This document shows positions 1-11,380 of a DNA stretch of 64,000 bases, piece by piece. Source of the stretch: Torreya grandis (taxonomy: Eukaryota; Streptophyta; Pinopsida; Cupressales; Taxaceae); assembly GCA_037957365.1 (NCBI GenBank), contig JARHVA010002426.1, positions 315,001 through 379,000 on the forward strand. The letters are read 5' to 3'. Under the pieces are notes generated by a model that saw nothing but the letters and a program-made list of their open reading frames with translations, was not told where the DNA came from and made no database searches. The translations under genes were made by a program, and so were the position numbers. The stretch's first letter is position 1. Every line of letters begins with the position of its first letter.

Positions 1-676
1 CGACCAATGAATATCATGACATTTGGCATTGAATTATCACTAATGTTTTCAATTGTTTTGTGCTTATTAGACTTATTTAATTTACCTATGCATATTATGC
101 TGTTTATTTTACTTATTTGGCTATATTTTTTAATTTTCTTAATATTTTATATATTTCTTTTATGGCTGTACCGAAGCTGTACCTAGTGAAAAACAAAATT
201 CGCCATACCAATGTATTCAAACCCCGTACCTATATCCGTACCAGGATCAGCTACTCAGGTTTTGCATGCATTGAAGACAACCTTACGGAATGGTATTGTG
301 ACACTAGAAGATCATTGACCAACATCTCTTCAAAATACAGTCTTTATGAGATTCAACATCTTCCAGCATTCAAAGCTTGAAATTGCATTAAAATCGAGCT
401 AGTTAATTTCTCACGAGAGGTAACCTTAGCATACAGAATGTGAGAGCATATGTTCAGACCTCCATAGATAGAGGGTATCTTTGCCTCCAATTACACATGT
501 TTGGTACAATATATCACTAGTTATTCATGACTTAAAGCACATTTAGTTTTAATCTAGCATATAGAAACAGGGAAGACTTGCTATGAAGACTTGGCGGACC
601 CAATCAATGTTGGACTAGGTATGTTTAATTGAGTACCATGAACTTTCGATTTTCTTAATGTTTTTGGATATTGACA
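1..676. other. Non-coding stretch, nothing recognised
   Basis: AT-rich sequence with only short open frames, none resembling a known family. It may be intron of the BSL gene whose last exons lie at 3.15 kb, but no splice-linked coding exon of that gene is seen here. Confidence 0.5.
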
Positions 677-1022
677 CAGTGACACTACATAGTCACCAGG
701 AGACAGTATAGGTATGGGGATGGGGATGTCATTTTTTCCAAAACAGGGTATGGGGGTATTTGGAGATGACAAAATACCAGAATAAAATAAAATCAATATC
801 TAATTTTAAAATAATAAAAATTTTAAAATACATTTACTATGAATGCAAAATGTATAAAATTGTAAAAATTGAAGTACATTCACACTATTTAAAAGGACAT
901 CTTCAAACATATAAACTGTATTGAAATGAAAGGTTTAAACTTGAAATTCAATAATTTAGCATATACCAGAAAATTGGCATGCATAAAAACACAAAAGAAA
1001 TGTGATAGATATGCAGGAAAAA

Positions 1023-1620
1023 TCATTCATCTGCAAAATCAGTTTTCTTATCGACAAAGTTTTCTTGCTTGAAATCCTCTGTCATAATACTCTTTAGGTA
1101 TGCATCGCTCTCAAGCTCTGCCTCTTTTGTTGGCAATGGAATTGGAGGTAAACCATTGAGGCCATTTGGTTCGGCGTCCTCATCCTCCATTACCAATGCA
1201 TCTGTATAAGATGATATTTGGTCCCATTTTGCAGATGGCCATCCTTGTACCTTGGGCCTATATGAGACAAAAAGCCAAAGGGTGCCATGAATGTAAACTG
1301 AGTTTTTGTACCTTCTTCAATCCAAGTCGGTTCATCTTTAATGAATGAATAAAACTGTATGCACTCGAATTCCCCTCACATGTTGAAGAACTAAGTACTT
1401 GTGAGAGAAATCATATAGCAAGTGATTGTAATTCAGATGCATCATATGCATGGTTGTGCCACCAATCTATTGGGTCATTTTGAGTACGCCTATCAAACAA
1501 GGCTTTGTTACTACTAAAAACGCACCGTCCACAAGAAAATTGTGCCCACTGAGACTTGATAATAGATGCCTCCCCTTTATCATAAATCTTCTTTATTGCA
1601 GAATAAAATTATTTCTTTAC
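1023..1620 (-). pseudogene. hAT transposase C-terminal (hATC dimerisation) remnant
   Basis: Reading the minus strand from about 1620 gives fragments typical of plant hAT transposases: AIKKIYDKGEASIIKSQWAQ, then DPIDWWHNHAYDASELQSLA, an in-frame stop, FLSQVLSSSTCEGNSSAYSF, and IHSLKMNRLGLKKVQKL. The WW..ELQSLA..LSQ..SSS.CE..(W)S..IH..KRNRL pattern is the hATC dimerisation domain. A frameshift follows, and an acidic tail (KWDQISSYTDALVMEDEDAE onward) runs to a stop at 1023-1025. The N-terminal BED zinc finger and RNase H-like catalytic core are absent. In a working element this protein would bind the transposon ends and cut them in the nucleus. The family call is firm; the copy is dead. Confidence 0.75.
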
Positions 1621-1649
1621 TTTTAATTCACTTCGTCTATTTCTTAAAT

Positions 1650-1881
1650 GTAAAACTGAGGAGACTTATGTGTCTCCTCAAAGAGACGTCTCCCCCAATC
1701 GAGAGATGTTTCTAGAAACATGAGAGACATCTTCAGGAGATGACAAGAAACTTCAACCAGTCTCTCCAGGAGATGACAAGAAAACTTCAACCAAGTCTCT
1801 TTCTCCTTGGACTCATTTCTGGTATGGGAAACATGTACCCAAATTAGATATGCATCTCTAGGGTCAGGAGATGCGTCTCCT
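1650..1881. repeat. Cluster of GTCTCC/GGAGAC motifs and short palindromes
   Basis: The right part of the hAT remnant is packed with GGAGA/TCTCC and GAGAC/GTCTC words on both strands. It includes a perfect 16-bp palindrome atgtttctagaaacat (1706-1721), gagacgtctc (1683-1692) and a 26-bp direct repeat (caggagatgacaagaaactt...) starting near 1733 and 1765. Subterminal arrays of short motifs are transposase-binding sites in known hAT elements such as Ac; that role here is inferred. Confidence 0.5.
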
Positions 1882-1899
1882 GGTTACTATGCGACACTA

Positions 1900-3152
1900 C
1901 TATCCCTTGAAAGAACTGTTGTATTGATTGATTCATTGATTCATAGAAAGGATCCTTGGGCCTCAAAGCCTCAAACAATAAAAACATAGTGAATTGGAGT
2001 GTCATTTAAGAATGGAACCTTGCTTTTGAATTGTTGTTCATATGGAGGGATAGCAAGGAATTTGCTTTGGGTGCTAGAAAGCTTGCATTGAGGGTTACGC
2101 TTTAAGACTAGTTGGAATTTTCCTTGCTTACCATTGAACATAGACACGCTTCATTTCAGGCAAAAGGGCATTGGGTGTGTCGCCATGTTGTAGGGTAAGG
2201 CATTACTGTTTTGTGGATTTATCATTGAGATAAGAGTCTGATTTATATAAAGGATAAATCGGGTTATTTGGGGTGGCTAATGGATCAATAAATTTCCTGT
2301 TTTGAATTTTGAAATTTGTTTTGAATAGCTGAACGAAGGTTCACTTCAATATGTATTTAATGTGCTCTAGAGTGCTCTAATTCAGTCTGATTTTTGCATT
2401 GCAATGGCAGTGGGTATTACTCAAATGGCTGCTAATTTGTACTATACAGTTTATACTTGAAATCATCTGCATTAATCATTAGTTTTCACTCCGCTGCTGG
2501 AGTCTTCAGTTCCAATTCAAAGGCTCCATTCTAGTATAGGATGGCTCTATACCCATCTGCCTTGTGAACTCTTTTTGTGCACGTGTGTGTAATTTCTTGA
2601 AACATGCCCTATAAGGGCTAAATGAATAACCACACTTACATGTAGCTGTGATACCAAGGTCTGAGGGATAACTATTCCTCCAAAATCTGTCCGTAACTCC
2701 CTCCAAAATCTGCCTGTAACTCGCACCAAGCCATATCCCTAATCTTCTGCTGGACTGGAACCCTGGGTAGCTGTATAACAACCTCGTCAACTTGCCAGTG
2801 AAACATGGACCATTTGAGTTTGTGAACCATACATTGGCTTCTATTCACATACTGACAAGTTACAATGACATAAATCTGAATTTTTTCCCTTCTCATTTCT
2901 CATTGAATTTATGAACAGCTGGCTGTTCTATTGTGTCTGGGCATGGTCTGACATGATTGCATCTTTGCCATAGGAGTTGAGGTAGATGGAAAATCGGGCC
3001 AATTCCTTGTCATGTGTCAGCTGGCTTTCAGAGGATGCAATGCAACTCAGCAACTCAGTTGCTACTTATCATGGAATTGATTGATATAGATTCTTCTTTT
3101 GGATTTCTTTGAGTTGTAGTCCTGATCTTGGATTATATTATTCATTTTGCAG
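1900..3152. other. Probable intron of the BSL gene
   Basis: No coding exon is recognised. The stretch ends in ...ttcattttgcag at 3152, a good splice acceptor for the exon at 3153. Since no upstream phosphatase or Kelch exon is visible anywhere to its left, the intron would be longer than 3.1 kb and contain the hAT remnant. Confidence 0.5.
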
Positions 3153-3731
3153 CCTGATCGTGTATTGGACTTCTGTAAGAAAAATAAGTTGCAGCTAATT
3201 ATCCGGGCACATGAATGCGTAATGGATGGTTTTGAACGATTTGCCCAAGGCCATTTGATTACCCTGTTTTCTGCAACAAACTACTGTGGTGAGTTGTTAA
3301 ACAAGTGAAATACATATGGAATCTTACTTTATACTGCTCATTTTTTATTAAGAATGGAAGTCTAGTGCTTAAAAGGTAAATATTATGTTGGCATTCTTAT
3401 TCAGGCACAGCAAATAATGCTGGTGCATTGCTGGTTTTGGGAAGAGACTTGGTTGTTGTACCTAAGTTGATTCATCCTCTTCCACCCCCAATTAGATCAC
3501 CAGAGTCATCTCCAGACCACCATTTGGAAGAGACATGGATGCAGGTAGCCTTTTGTCTCTTTGTCAAAATTTGAGAGCGAGCAGTTTCTAAAGTTTAACC
3601 AAACTTCTAACTATCCTTCTCATAATATTGTACATTTCATTGTTCAGGAACTCAATATACAGAGGCCACCTACACCTACTCGTGGCCGACCTCAGCCCGC
3701 TCATGATCGCAATTCCTTGGCATATATTTGA
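3153..3731 (+). CDS. BSL: BSU1-like (BSL) Kelch-repeat Ser/Thr phosphatase, last three coding exons
   Basis: Three exons join in frame: 3153-3288, 3405-3544 and 3648-3731, with gt-ag introns (donors gtgagt and gtagcc; acceptors ttcag and gttcag). Exon 1 starts PDRVLDFC and contains LIIRAHECVMDGFERFAQG and LFSATNYCG, the last conserved motifs of the PPP phosphatase core (RAHE and SATNYCG regions). Exons 2 and 3 carry the BSL tail: VPKLIHPLPPP, then ELNIQRPPTPTRGRPQ and DRNSLAYI before TGA at 3729-3731. This tail is diagnostic of plant BSL1/2/3. BSL proteins are cytosolic/nuclear phosphatases with N-terminal Kelch repeats that dephosphorylate BIN2-type kinases in brassinosteroid signalling. The Kelch repeats and most of the catalytic domain are not in the window, so this is a partial gene. 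The visible exons have no stops or frameshifts, and it is probably functional. Confidence 0.93.
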
Positions 3732-4350
3732 GTTATGATTGTTTCCATTGATGCCCTATACTAATTAGTGACAGTTGGCTGTCTTATTGAGCTCTGTAGA
3801 ATAATGTACAAATGGAATTATTTGCATTTGGGCACATACATCTTGTGTAAGCTAAATCTTCTTGCTCCGAGATGGAACTATCTTTCGTGTACTATTATAA
3901 TTGCTACTTGTCTGTGTTTGTCAGTCTTTCCCATCACAACTGGTTATCCTTTGAGATATTTGCGAACTGAGGTATGGTATTTTGTTTCCTTTTTGGTACC
4001 AAATATTGTTTGAATGATTTATTTTTGGAATTTGAAGAAATGAGGATTATTTGAGTTAAATAACTATTTCCCCCTGTTGTGCAGTTATTGAACTCCTAAT
4101 GTAGCGGTTATTTGTCCAATATTGCACAACTGTTCCTGTTTCGTGCTGCTATAAAGCTTCATGTGCAACAGCTTCTTCGTGAGAAACATTACACAGCTCA
4201 GAACGTCAGATTTAGGCATTTTAGCTGCCTGGCTCATGCTGTGGGGGGCTCCACACATGAATTTGTAGGCTCCATAAATTATTATGGAATTTGTACTTTT
4301 AGCTAATATTTTTTAGATTGTGCCAATAAAACAGGAATGCTTTTGTTGTA
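3732..4350 (+). other. Probable 3' UTR of the BSL gene
   Basis: The stretch after the BSL stop is non-coding and less AT-rich than its surroundings. A possible UTR intron runs from gtatgg at 3972 to gcag ending at 4084. Short open frames here have no family resemblance and are treated as UTR. The 3' limit is set by the AATAAA at 4325. Confidence 0.45.
4325..4330 (+). terminator. Candidate polyadenylation signal (AATAAA)
   Basis: AATAAA in the context gccaataaaacagg lies about 0.6 kb after the BSL stop codon. Distance and orientation suit the mRNA 3' end, but plant poly(A) signals are loose, so this is a candidate. Confidence 0.4.
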
Positions 4351-6567
4351 GATTATTTGGGGTTTCTATTTGTTGTTTTTCCTCCGAAATCTGAAGGCTG
4401 TTACTATTCTCATAATATACTTTCCTTACAACTTGCATTCCAGACTGTTAGATGGGGTATAAAAGCAGGTAATCCTATTTATAATTTATTGCATTTTTGG
4501 ATCTTCTCATCGTCTAACATTTGGATGCATCTCAGTTTTATCCATTTGCTGTTGGGCTCTTTTCTATATTGGTCCATCACTATGTTCCTGCAGTGAATTA
4601 AAGTTAAACGCAAAATCTAGAAATTGGATGAAGTCCAATGGGAGGTGTGAAGCACAAGGAGACTAGTGTGATGGAAAATAGGAAATGATTGCATTGTTAT
4701 GTACTGGTTTTCTAATTATGAAGGAAATTTAGTGATCAATTGTTCTTCACTTTTCTATCCAAACATCTTCTCTTAGATATCTTATAATCAGAAGATTTTT
4801 CCATTTAAGATGCATTTTATTGGCAATTTATTGTTGCAAGTAAGATGATAGATAGATAGGGATCTTTATAATGCCCACGAGAAAAAAAACAGTCTACGGG
4901 ACCCCAAACCAAAAAGTATAACCAAAGGAGTGAAGAAGCCGATTTTTGTTGCTGGACCCTAGTTCACAAGCCTGCCGCTGTTTTGCCTTTGAAGGTTAAC
5001 TCTCTTACTGTGGATCTTGATTAGAAATTCCCTGTTTCTTTCAATGTTCTTAACTTCAAATATAGTGAAGATTGATACTCCCTGCAGACTGTACAAGTAT
5101 TTAGCTCGGATGTCATCATATGTGGAGCACTCCATGAGATAATGTCATTTCATCTCAACCATATCTGATGTGCACATAGGACGTATTCTCTCTTCCCAGG
5201 GCACAATTTATCTAATGTCAACGAAACACTTTCCAAAAGTTGTAACTTGGAATAATAGTATATAAAACATTTTTCTGGTTGAAGACAATATATGCGTGGG
5301 GAGAAAAAGACACCAACTAGAATCTCATCGTTTGGGATGCAGTTCAGATATGGAAAGGGCTTATCTTTAGTACAAATAAATCTTTGCAAGTGGGTTTAAC
5401 ATGGAAGTTGCATATGACCTTTGATCTTAATCCTTTAAAGAGTTCAATTCCTATGCATTTTGAAATGTTTATTAAACCAGATATGTCTACAGGTTATGAT
5501 AAAGCAATATTTGTTCCATCCCCCGCCTCCCCGCCTCCCTCAAAATGTGTTTAAATGGAGGTTTAGCAAGACACTGGCCATATGGGTAGGAAACTGACAT
5601 TTATTGCTACTTTTTATATTATGGTAAATGCCTCACAGACGACGTGGGAAGGAAACACTCACTTTTTTGTTGCATTATCTTGCGGGAAATGGCTTACAGG
5701 CCAACACAGGCAGGAATCTGTTACTCTACGGTAGCTTTTTCTATTAAGGTAAATGCCATACTGACTAGTGACCACACAATTAAAGGTATGCAAAAGCTTA
5801 TCATTGAGGCTCTGGTCTTAGTCTTATTTTATTATTATGGCCATGGGATTAAGTAGAGCCATACAATGAGAGCACCTAGTAGATTACATGACTCTTTGTG
5901 GTGTAGGCTTTGTCATGAATAAGCCATCTGGCTAAGGTTTGTCCTGCACATCAACCACAAGAATCAAGAAGATACGCAAAGAAATTAGGGGCTACAATAT
6001 CTTGAAACCCAACAATAATTAGCTGACTTTCCCAAAAGAGGAACAACTGTCCAATCACAAAGGCAAAGCCTGGCAGGCTGAGGACAAATTTCATAGTGCA
6101 TGTGCATGCAAAGGGCAGCCTCCAGAAACATAAGAGGGAACAACTTAAAATCAGAAGCTCTTTTCATTCCCTGGTCTCACGAAAAGACAAAGGGGAAGAC
6201 ATTGAAATTGAGCAGCCAAAGGAGTCAGCAAAGAAACAAATGCTCCAGCTCGATCAAGAGATTTCCCTACACCAAAAACTCCAATTGAATGCTTTTCACT
6301 TCAACAACCAATGCTTTAAAAACAATAACCGGATCTAGAACTATTAATGTAAATTAGATATTTGTGGATCCCTTTGAGTTATTGACACATGGTATACAAT
6401 TGGGTTATGTGTAGCTTACACTTCTCCATATATTGGGGTTAGTGTCTGATTATCATTCAGCTTACTCTTTTTTCATCTATTGATAGGTGTATAAATACAG
6501 ACAATATCTACCACCTAATCAATCATCTTTTATGTCGGTCTATTTTACATTTGAGCAGTTCGTTTTT

Positions 6568-6721
6568 GGGTGGCTATCCAAATTACTGCATGTTTTTGTC
6601 TATGCTTGAGGAATATCAATTATAGACGTGTAATTTTTTTTTTTGGGTGGCTATCTAGATCATTTCATGGTTTTTTCTATGCTTGAGGAGTCAATTGCAT
6701 GATCAATTATAGACGTATGTA
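6568..6721. repeat. 77-bp tandem duplication, diverged
   Basis: Two adjacent copies begin with gggtggctatc at 6568 and 6645 and share tctatgcttgaggag and caattatagacgt. The second copy has a longer T-run before it and a small insertion (caattgcatgat). Confidence 0.7.
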
Positions 6722-6984
6722 AAAAGAGTTTAGGGTGATTGTTATGTAGAACTACTCAGGATTTGGATGTGTTTTTGCAAGGGTGTGTTGAAGAGAGGCA
6801 ATATCTCATAAGGTGTTGGCTCGTATATTTATTCTTTGTAAATGGTAGCTTTTCTAAAAAGGAAGCGAGATCCAACAATATCATAGGCAAATGACTTTTT
6901 TAATTTCAAATCCAAATTTCTTGTAGGATTTGGAGTTAGTAAGAACTTGTTGAAAGATATTTGAGTTCATGGAGCTTTCCCGAT

Positions 6985-7054
6985 GCAAGATTGTCTTTTT
7001 AGGATAGTTGGTTTCTAAAGCAAGATTGTCTTTTTAGGATAGTTGGTTTCTAAA
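6985..7054. repeat. Perfect 35-bp tandem duplication
   Basis: A 35-bp unit starting gcaagattgtctttttagga occurs twice back to back (6985-7019 and 7020-7054) with no visible mismatch, so it is recent. Confidence 0.9.
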
Positions 7055-8236
7055 GACAATCCCCCTTTAGTGCAACATTTTCTAGATTTGATTGCATATT
7101 CAAAATCCTTGAAAAAGATCTTCAAGGTTCTTTTTAAAGACTTCTTTAAATTCCTCTATCTAGGGCCTCCAAACTGAGCTTCAAAGATTGGTGCATCCCT
7201 TATGGCAGGGTGCTAGTGGCTAGTCATGTGATGATTATGGGCTAAGTCGTAAGCGAGGTTGATCAATAACAGAGTGATGGTTGTGTGGGCAGTAGACCAT
7301 TTGACCATGCGTTGAAAACAACACATGTCGACGCAATTTGCTTTGTAGGGTCACTCATCATAGGTAATCGGAGAGTGGAAGTCCCTTTGATTCTTTGCTG
7401 CAGGAGCATCTAGGTTCACAAGGAATCTGACATCACTCAAATACACTCTGTAGAAACAAGCAATTTTGCATATCTTTGTTTTTGCATAGCCTTGTGTCTG
7501 CGAAGAATTACTTTCATGGAGTGAAGTTAAGTTGAAATCTTGCAAAGTCCAATGACTTATACATTGTCTTCTTTTTTGAATCTTGAGATATTTTTTGAAG
7601 AGAAGTACTTGTGCATGACTTCATGTTTTGGAAAGGTCTTGTGCATTGTGTTCTACATGCATTATTCACTTGAGACCTACGATTGTTGTGACTTGAGCTT
7701 GTGATGTCAGAGCTCCGTGCATTGTCTTTTGTGCACAATGTGCTTATGAACCTTGGCGTATGTACCTAGATCTCGTGCAACTAGTAAATGTCAACCAAAT
7801 TTGGAGGATAACCTTTTTGCAAAGTGACAAATAGTTGGATGCATCTTTTGATCCATGTTTTGTTGCTAGTGCCAATTGTCTTGCACGATGAATAATAATG
7901 CCCTGAAAACTTGTAGTGTAATTGAATGTAATTTGAAGCACTATATGCTAATGGTTATCTAAACGTTAGAAGAAGGAATCGTTCAAACTTCTTAATGGTT
8001 TCTTGTTTGCATGCCTATATCAGGGGTGAACATTGTTATGAAGAGGTTAGCCAAGAGTCATCTGAGTTCTAGAATTGGTTGTTAAGTAGGTTATATCAGG
8101 GAGATAAGAACTTTGCAAATACAACAAGTTAGCAAATCGTACAACGAGATCTACAAGAAGAGAGCTAAACCTGGGAGAGAACCAAACATGGTTCAAGCAT
8201 ATGCTTATGTGAGCAATAAGTCTAAGAGAGATAGGT

Positions 8237-8446
8237 TGTGACACCCCTTATGAGATTGTTATAATTTTGCAAGTAGGTTGTAAGTTTATACTCAGTTTGT
8301 AGATGTGTAAGTTGTAGTTCCTCATTTCATATTAAATAAATAACATTGTTATTTCATGTACAACCCAGTCTATTGTGTGTGTTGAATATGTGGGTTGCTT
8401 GGTCTAAGGTCATCTTTCATGAGACACCTCCATTGCAACTGTATCA
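8237..8446 (+). repeat. Candidate 5' LTR of a truncated Ty3/gypsy element
   Basis: The right boundary is set by a primer-binding site that begins two bases after ...gcaactgtatca (8446), which ends in CA as LTRs do. The left boundary is placed at tgtgacacccc (8237), a common plant LTR start. The size of 210 bp is short, and no partner LTR was found in the window, so the start is uncertain. Confidence 0.4.
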
Positions 8447-8448
8447 GT

Positions 8449-8460
8449 TGGTATCAAAGC
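8449..8460 (+). promoter_or_regulatory. Primer-binding site complementary to initiator tRNA-Met
   Basis: tggtatcaaagc differs by one base from the canonical plant LTR-retrotransposon primer site tggtatcagagc, which pairs with the 3' end of tRNA-iMet to start reverse transcription. It lies between the candidate LTR and the gag remnant. Confidence 0.7.
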
Positions 8461-8708
8461 AAGGTTTTCTTTGTGGAGAGTGTGTGATACTCTTGTTGAA
8501 TTGAGTCATAATTGAAACCTGTGACGTGAAATCTATTTTCCACATTTGAGAGTGGTAGAAAGCAGTGAAGACATCTTGCAACAAGGAATGTGTTGAATAT
8601 AAGGTGTATTGTCGTGGTGGAATTTGAAGAAAATATTGCAGATAGAGGCCTTGTTGGTAGAGTGCCCATAGCACCAAGACTTGTAAACTTGGTCGAGTTA
8701 GTGAGGGA

Positions 8709-8966
8709 ATGCAACCCTGCTTAGAAGCTATGGAGACCATGCAATGTCAACAAGTGGTGGATGATGACAACGATAGTGAGGTAGAAGAAGCAATGATTGA
8801 GATCCAAGTCGAGAAACTGGTAGATGAACAAGAGGATAGATTATTGCGAGCCATTGCAAGAATGAAGAGTAAACCACGATTGGACACCCCTAGTTATTTT
8901 GGTAGCTTATGTCATGAACTTATGGATTTGTGTTTTATTTATTTTGGATTAGTGCAATCTAAATAA
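8709..8966 (+). pseudogene. Truncated gypsy gag N-terminus
   Basis: ATG at 8709 opens an 85-codon frame. METMQCQQVVDDDNDSEVEE, EQEDRLLRAIARMKS and KPRLDTPSYFGSL..ELMD follow the usual pattern of plant Ty3/gypsy gag N-termini: an acidic segment, then a 'P.(Y/F).G.L..EEL.DW' entry to the capsid domain. Similarity stops after ELMD (about 8927) and the frame closes at 8966, so the rest of gag and all of pol are lost. Gag would form the cytoplasmic particle in which reverse transcription occurs. Position downstream of the primer site supports the call. Confidence 0.6.
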
Positions 8967-10960
8967 AGATAACATAGAATATGTTTAGATTGTGTAAAAT
9001 ACCACCACCTACAAATTTGAACTAAGATATGGATAAATTGATATTACACGTAGACAATTTGAAATCGACAAAGCAAAGAGGGGAAATATACTAAACTTAT
9101 TTTTGAATTTTGTTGCTCATAACAATCATCACTAGTTTAAAAAATGCTTTATGCATGCTTTGTTATTGCTTAAGATAAGAAAATTGTAATTCAAAACCTT
9201 CTTGGACATTGCCAATAATAGTGAGATTCCTATGGTGACCAGTACTACCCCATCTCTATTGACCAATGTCCATGTATGTTAGTAGGTTTGTGATGCTTAA
9301 GACTGTTGTGCCTATGCCTGTAGATGTTACATGTGTGCGTGCTCGCCTTCGGTCTCGTTGCTGATCCTTGCTTTCCTTCTTCCTTTGAAACTTTAATTGC
9401 ATTTTCGACCACAAGATGGCTATTGAAAAAGGAGTTAGTATGTTGGGTTGGACAACTCCAACCACTTCCCACTGGGTGACTTGAGTGTTGCGTATGTTTA
9501 ATACTTCAAAGAAGGCTTAAACCACATGTAGTTATTCCACTTAGGTGTGCGTACAACATCGTGATCAACCTAAAATGCAATTCAATGTTTGACTTTTGAC
9601 ACTTGGCACCATGCAACCACACTTTCTATGTGTTTTCAGACTTGGTTCCTATGGCTACTCCTTTGAGGCTTTTTAAGATTTGTATGCCTTTGTGATAATG
9701 TCTCAAAAGAGTGTAAGTGGATTTTTCGAGTGGTTCCCAAGTTCTCTAGTTGTGACCAAGTACATCTAACCATATGATTGATTTTTTTTTTGGAGCTAAC
9801 TTTTTGATATTTTTGTTATGATTTATGCATGACACATGTTTAAGTTGACCTAATGGAGACTTCTCAATTTGAAAAATAGGCATTAAGTGTTCTTAGACAC
9901 CGCTAACAAAGCCCAGACACAGGTGGTTGAAATATGATAAATTTGAGCAATTGATTATGATATGCAAATTATAACAAAATCATTCAAATCTACAATCTAC
10001 TTCATGGATTTAGAGCCATCAGACTCTTATGCAAGCAAAATCAACATCTACAACATCATTATAAATTCTAAAAATAATTGTTCTAAACAAGAATAAAAAA
10101 ATAAAAGAGTAAATGATCATGGATTGCTTATAGACTCAATATTTCAACATGATATTTGACTTGATTCAAGACATGGATTAAAGAATTGTTTGACAAAAAA
10201 CTAATGGATTATGTTCAAAAGCTTGACATGGAAGTTCATGAACTTCATAGTTAGATTCAATGGATGATGAATTGATTTAAATAGAGGAAGGAGGGAGAAT
10301 TAAAAGGAATAAAAAATCACATTGGTTATGACAAAGCCCTACCAAAAGTAAGTCTTGTATTTGCGTATTGAAATCAATTCAAGATGGATATTCTATCTTC
10401 ATCGTACAAACAATGATCTTGAATGGGTTGTTTTGATGAATGCTTAGTGATAGAATGTGTGCTTCCTTGGATTTGTCATTCTTGTTCATACCTCTATGTA
10501 AGTTTGTCGTCTTTCACATGTCATATGAAATGTTATACTTGGTTTGCTTAGTTATAGAACTAATAAGCCATTAGTGTTTGCTGTTAGCACCTCATAGCTG
10601 ATCATTCTAAGCTCTTGCAATCTTCATAGCCTTCATATTAAAACATTAATGTGATAGGGATTATTTTGAAATAACATAATCAGATTGCAACTTAGTATTT
10701 CATAGTGTATTCTTCGCAAGTTGAGAACCTCATTTTTGGTGCATCACCTCTAAGTTTCTTTGTTAGTTTTACCTTTCACCTTCCCCTTTTCCAAGTCAAG
10801 CAAATAGTATAGCTGTTACTGTAGATGTTGTACTTGGGAGCTAGCCCAAAATCTAGAGGTTTGATCCATTTGAAGGTCACCCACAACCTAGGATCAATCC
10901 CATTACATGGCTCAAGTTGAGAGGACTTGAATCACCTTTTCAAGGGTGAAAATTTGAGCT
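8967..10960. other. Non-coding stretch between two retroelement relics
   Basis: No retroelement domain, host gene or repeat could be supported. A 75-codon minus-strand frame near 9.25-9.47 kb has no recognisable motifs. The left part of the gypsy element at 11 kb should lie here but is deleted or too decayed to see. Confidence 0.45.
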
Positions 10961-11380
10961 ATAATAGGAATTGAGGCTATTATTCATATTGAGGTCGAGT
11001 TCCCTTCTCTCTAGATTTCATTGCAACACATCATTTATGATGAGGACTATATAGTATCTCATTTTCAAGAATTAGATTTACTAGATGGAAAGAACATGGC
11101 TACCTTGAACAATCTTCAAGTGTACCAGAACAAATTATGTGTCCAATACAATTGATGCATCAAGCATAGATAATTTGAGTTTGGTGACCTTATCTTAAAA
11201 GAAAATTAAAAAAACATAAATGCTGAGACCAAAAAGAAAGGAAAATTTCAACCTAACTAGTTAGGGCCTTATGTGGTTATTGCTAATTATGGTTCTGGAG
11301 CATACAAAATCACCACGTGAAAAGGAGATGAAATTCATTAACCAATGAACATAATGCACCTCAAACATTTTTGTGCTTGA
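10961..11380 (+). pseudogene. Ty3/gypsy integrase C-terminus
   Basis: One reading frame runs from about 10967 to a TGA at 11378-11380: GIEAIIHIEVEFPSL, HIIYDEDYIVSHFQELDLLD, NNLQVYQNKLCVQYN, FEFGDLILKEN, LGPYVVIANYGSGAYKITT and MNIMHLKHF. This is the C-terminal part of plant gypsy integrases of the non-chromodomain (Tat/Athila) branch, where '(E)F..GDLVL', 'GP(Y/F)' and 'N..HLK' are conserved. At least six in-frame stops interrupt it, mostly where relatives have Arg, Gln or Trp. The enzyme would insert retroelement cDNA into chromosomes. Earlier pol domains are not seen. Confidence 0.8.

Larger units (their letters stand above)
677..1899 (-). mobile_element. Internally deleted hAT-type DNA transposon
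   Basis: A degraded hAT transposase C-terminus lies on the minus strand between two inverted sequences: catagtcaccaggagac at 688-704 and its reverse complement, with one mismatch, at 1875-1891. These are candidate terminal inverted repeats; possible tips are cagtgac at 677 and tagtgtc reading inward from 1899. Only about 280 bases lie between the start of the transposase remnant and the right end, so most of the N-terminal coding part is deleted and this copy cannot move by itself. No matching 8-bp target duplication was found beside the proposed tips, so the exact ends are uncertain. Confidence 0.55.
4351..8236. other. Long non-coding stretch
   Basis: No gene or element is recognised over 3.9 kb. 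Small open frames are scattered on both strands without family motifs. The only clear structures are two short tandem duplications at 6.57-6.72 and 6.99-7.05 kb, listed separately. Confidence 0.5.

Noticed and set aside
2506..2896. Overlapping minus-strand frames of 60-94 codons
   Set aside because: No family motif; they lie in the presumed BSL intron and overlap each other in different frames, with a short internal repeat explaining similar peptides.
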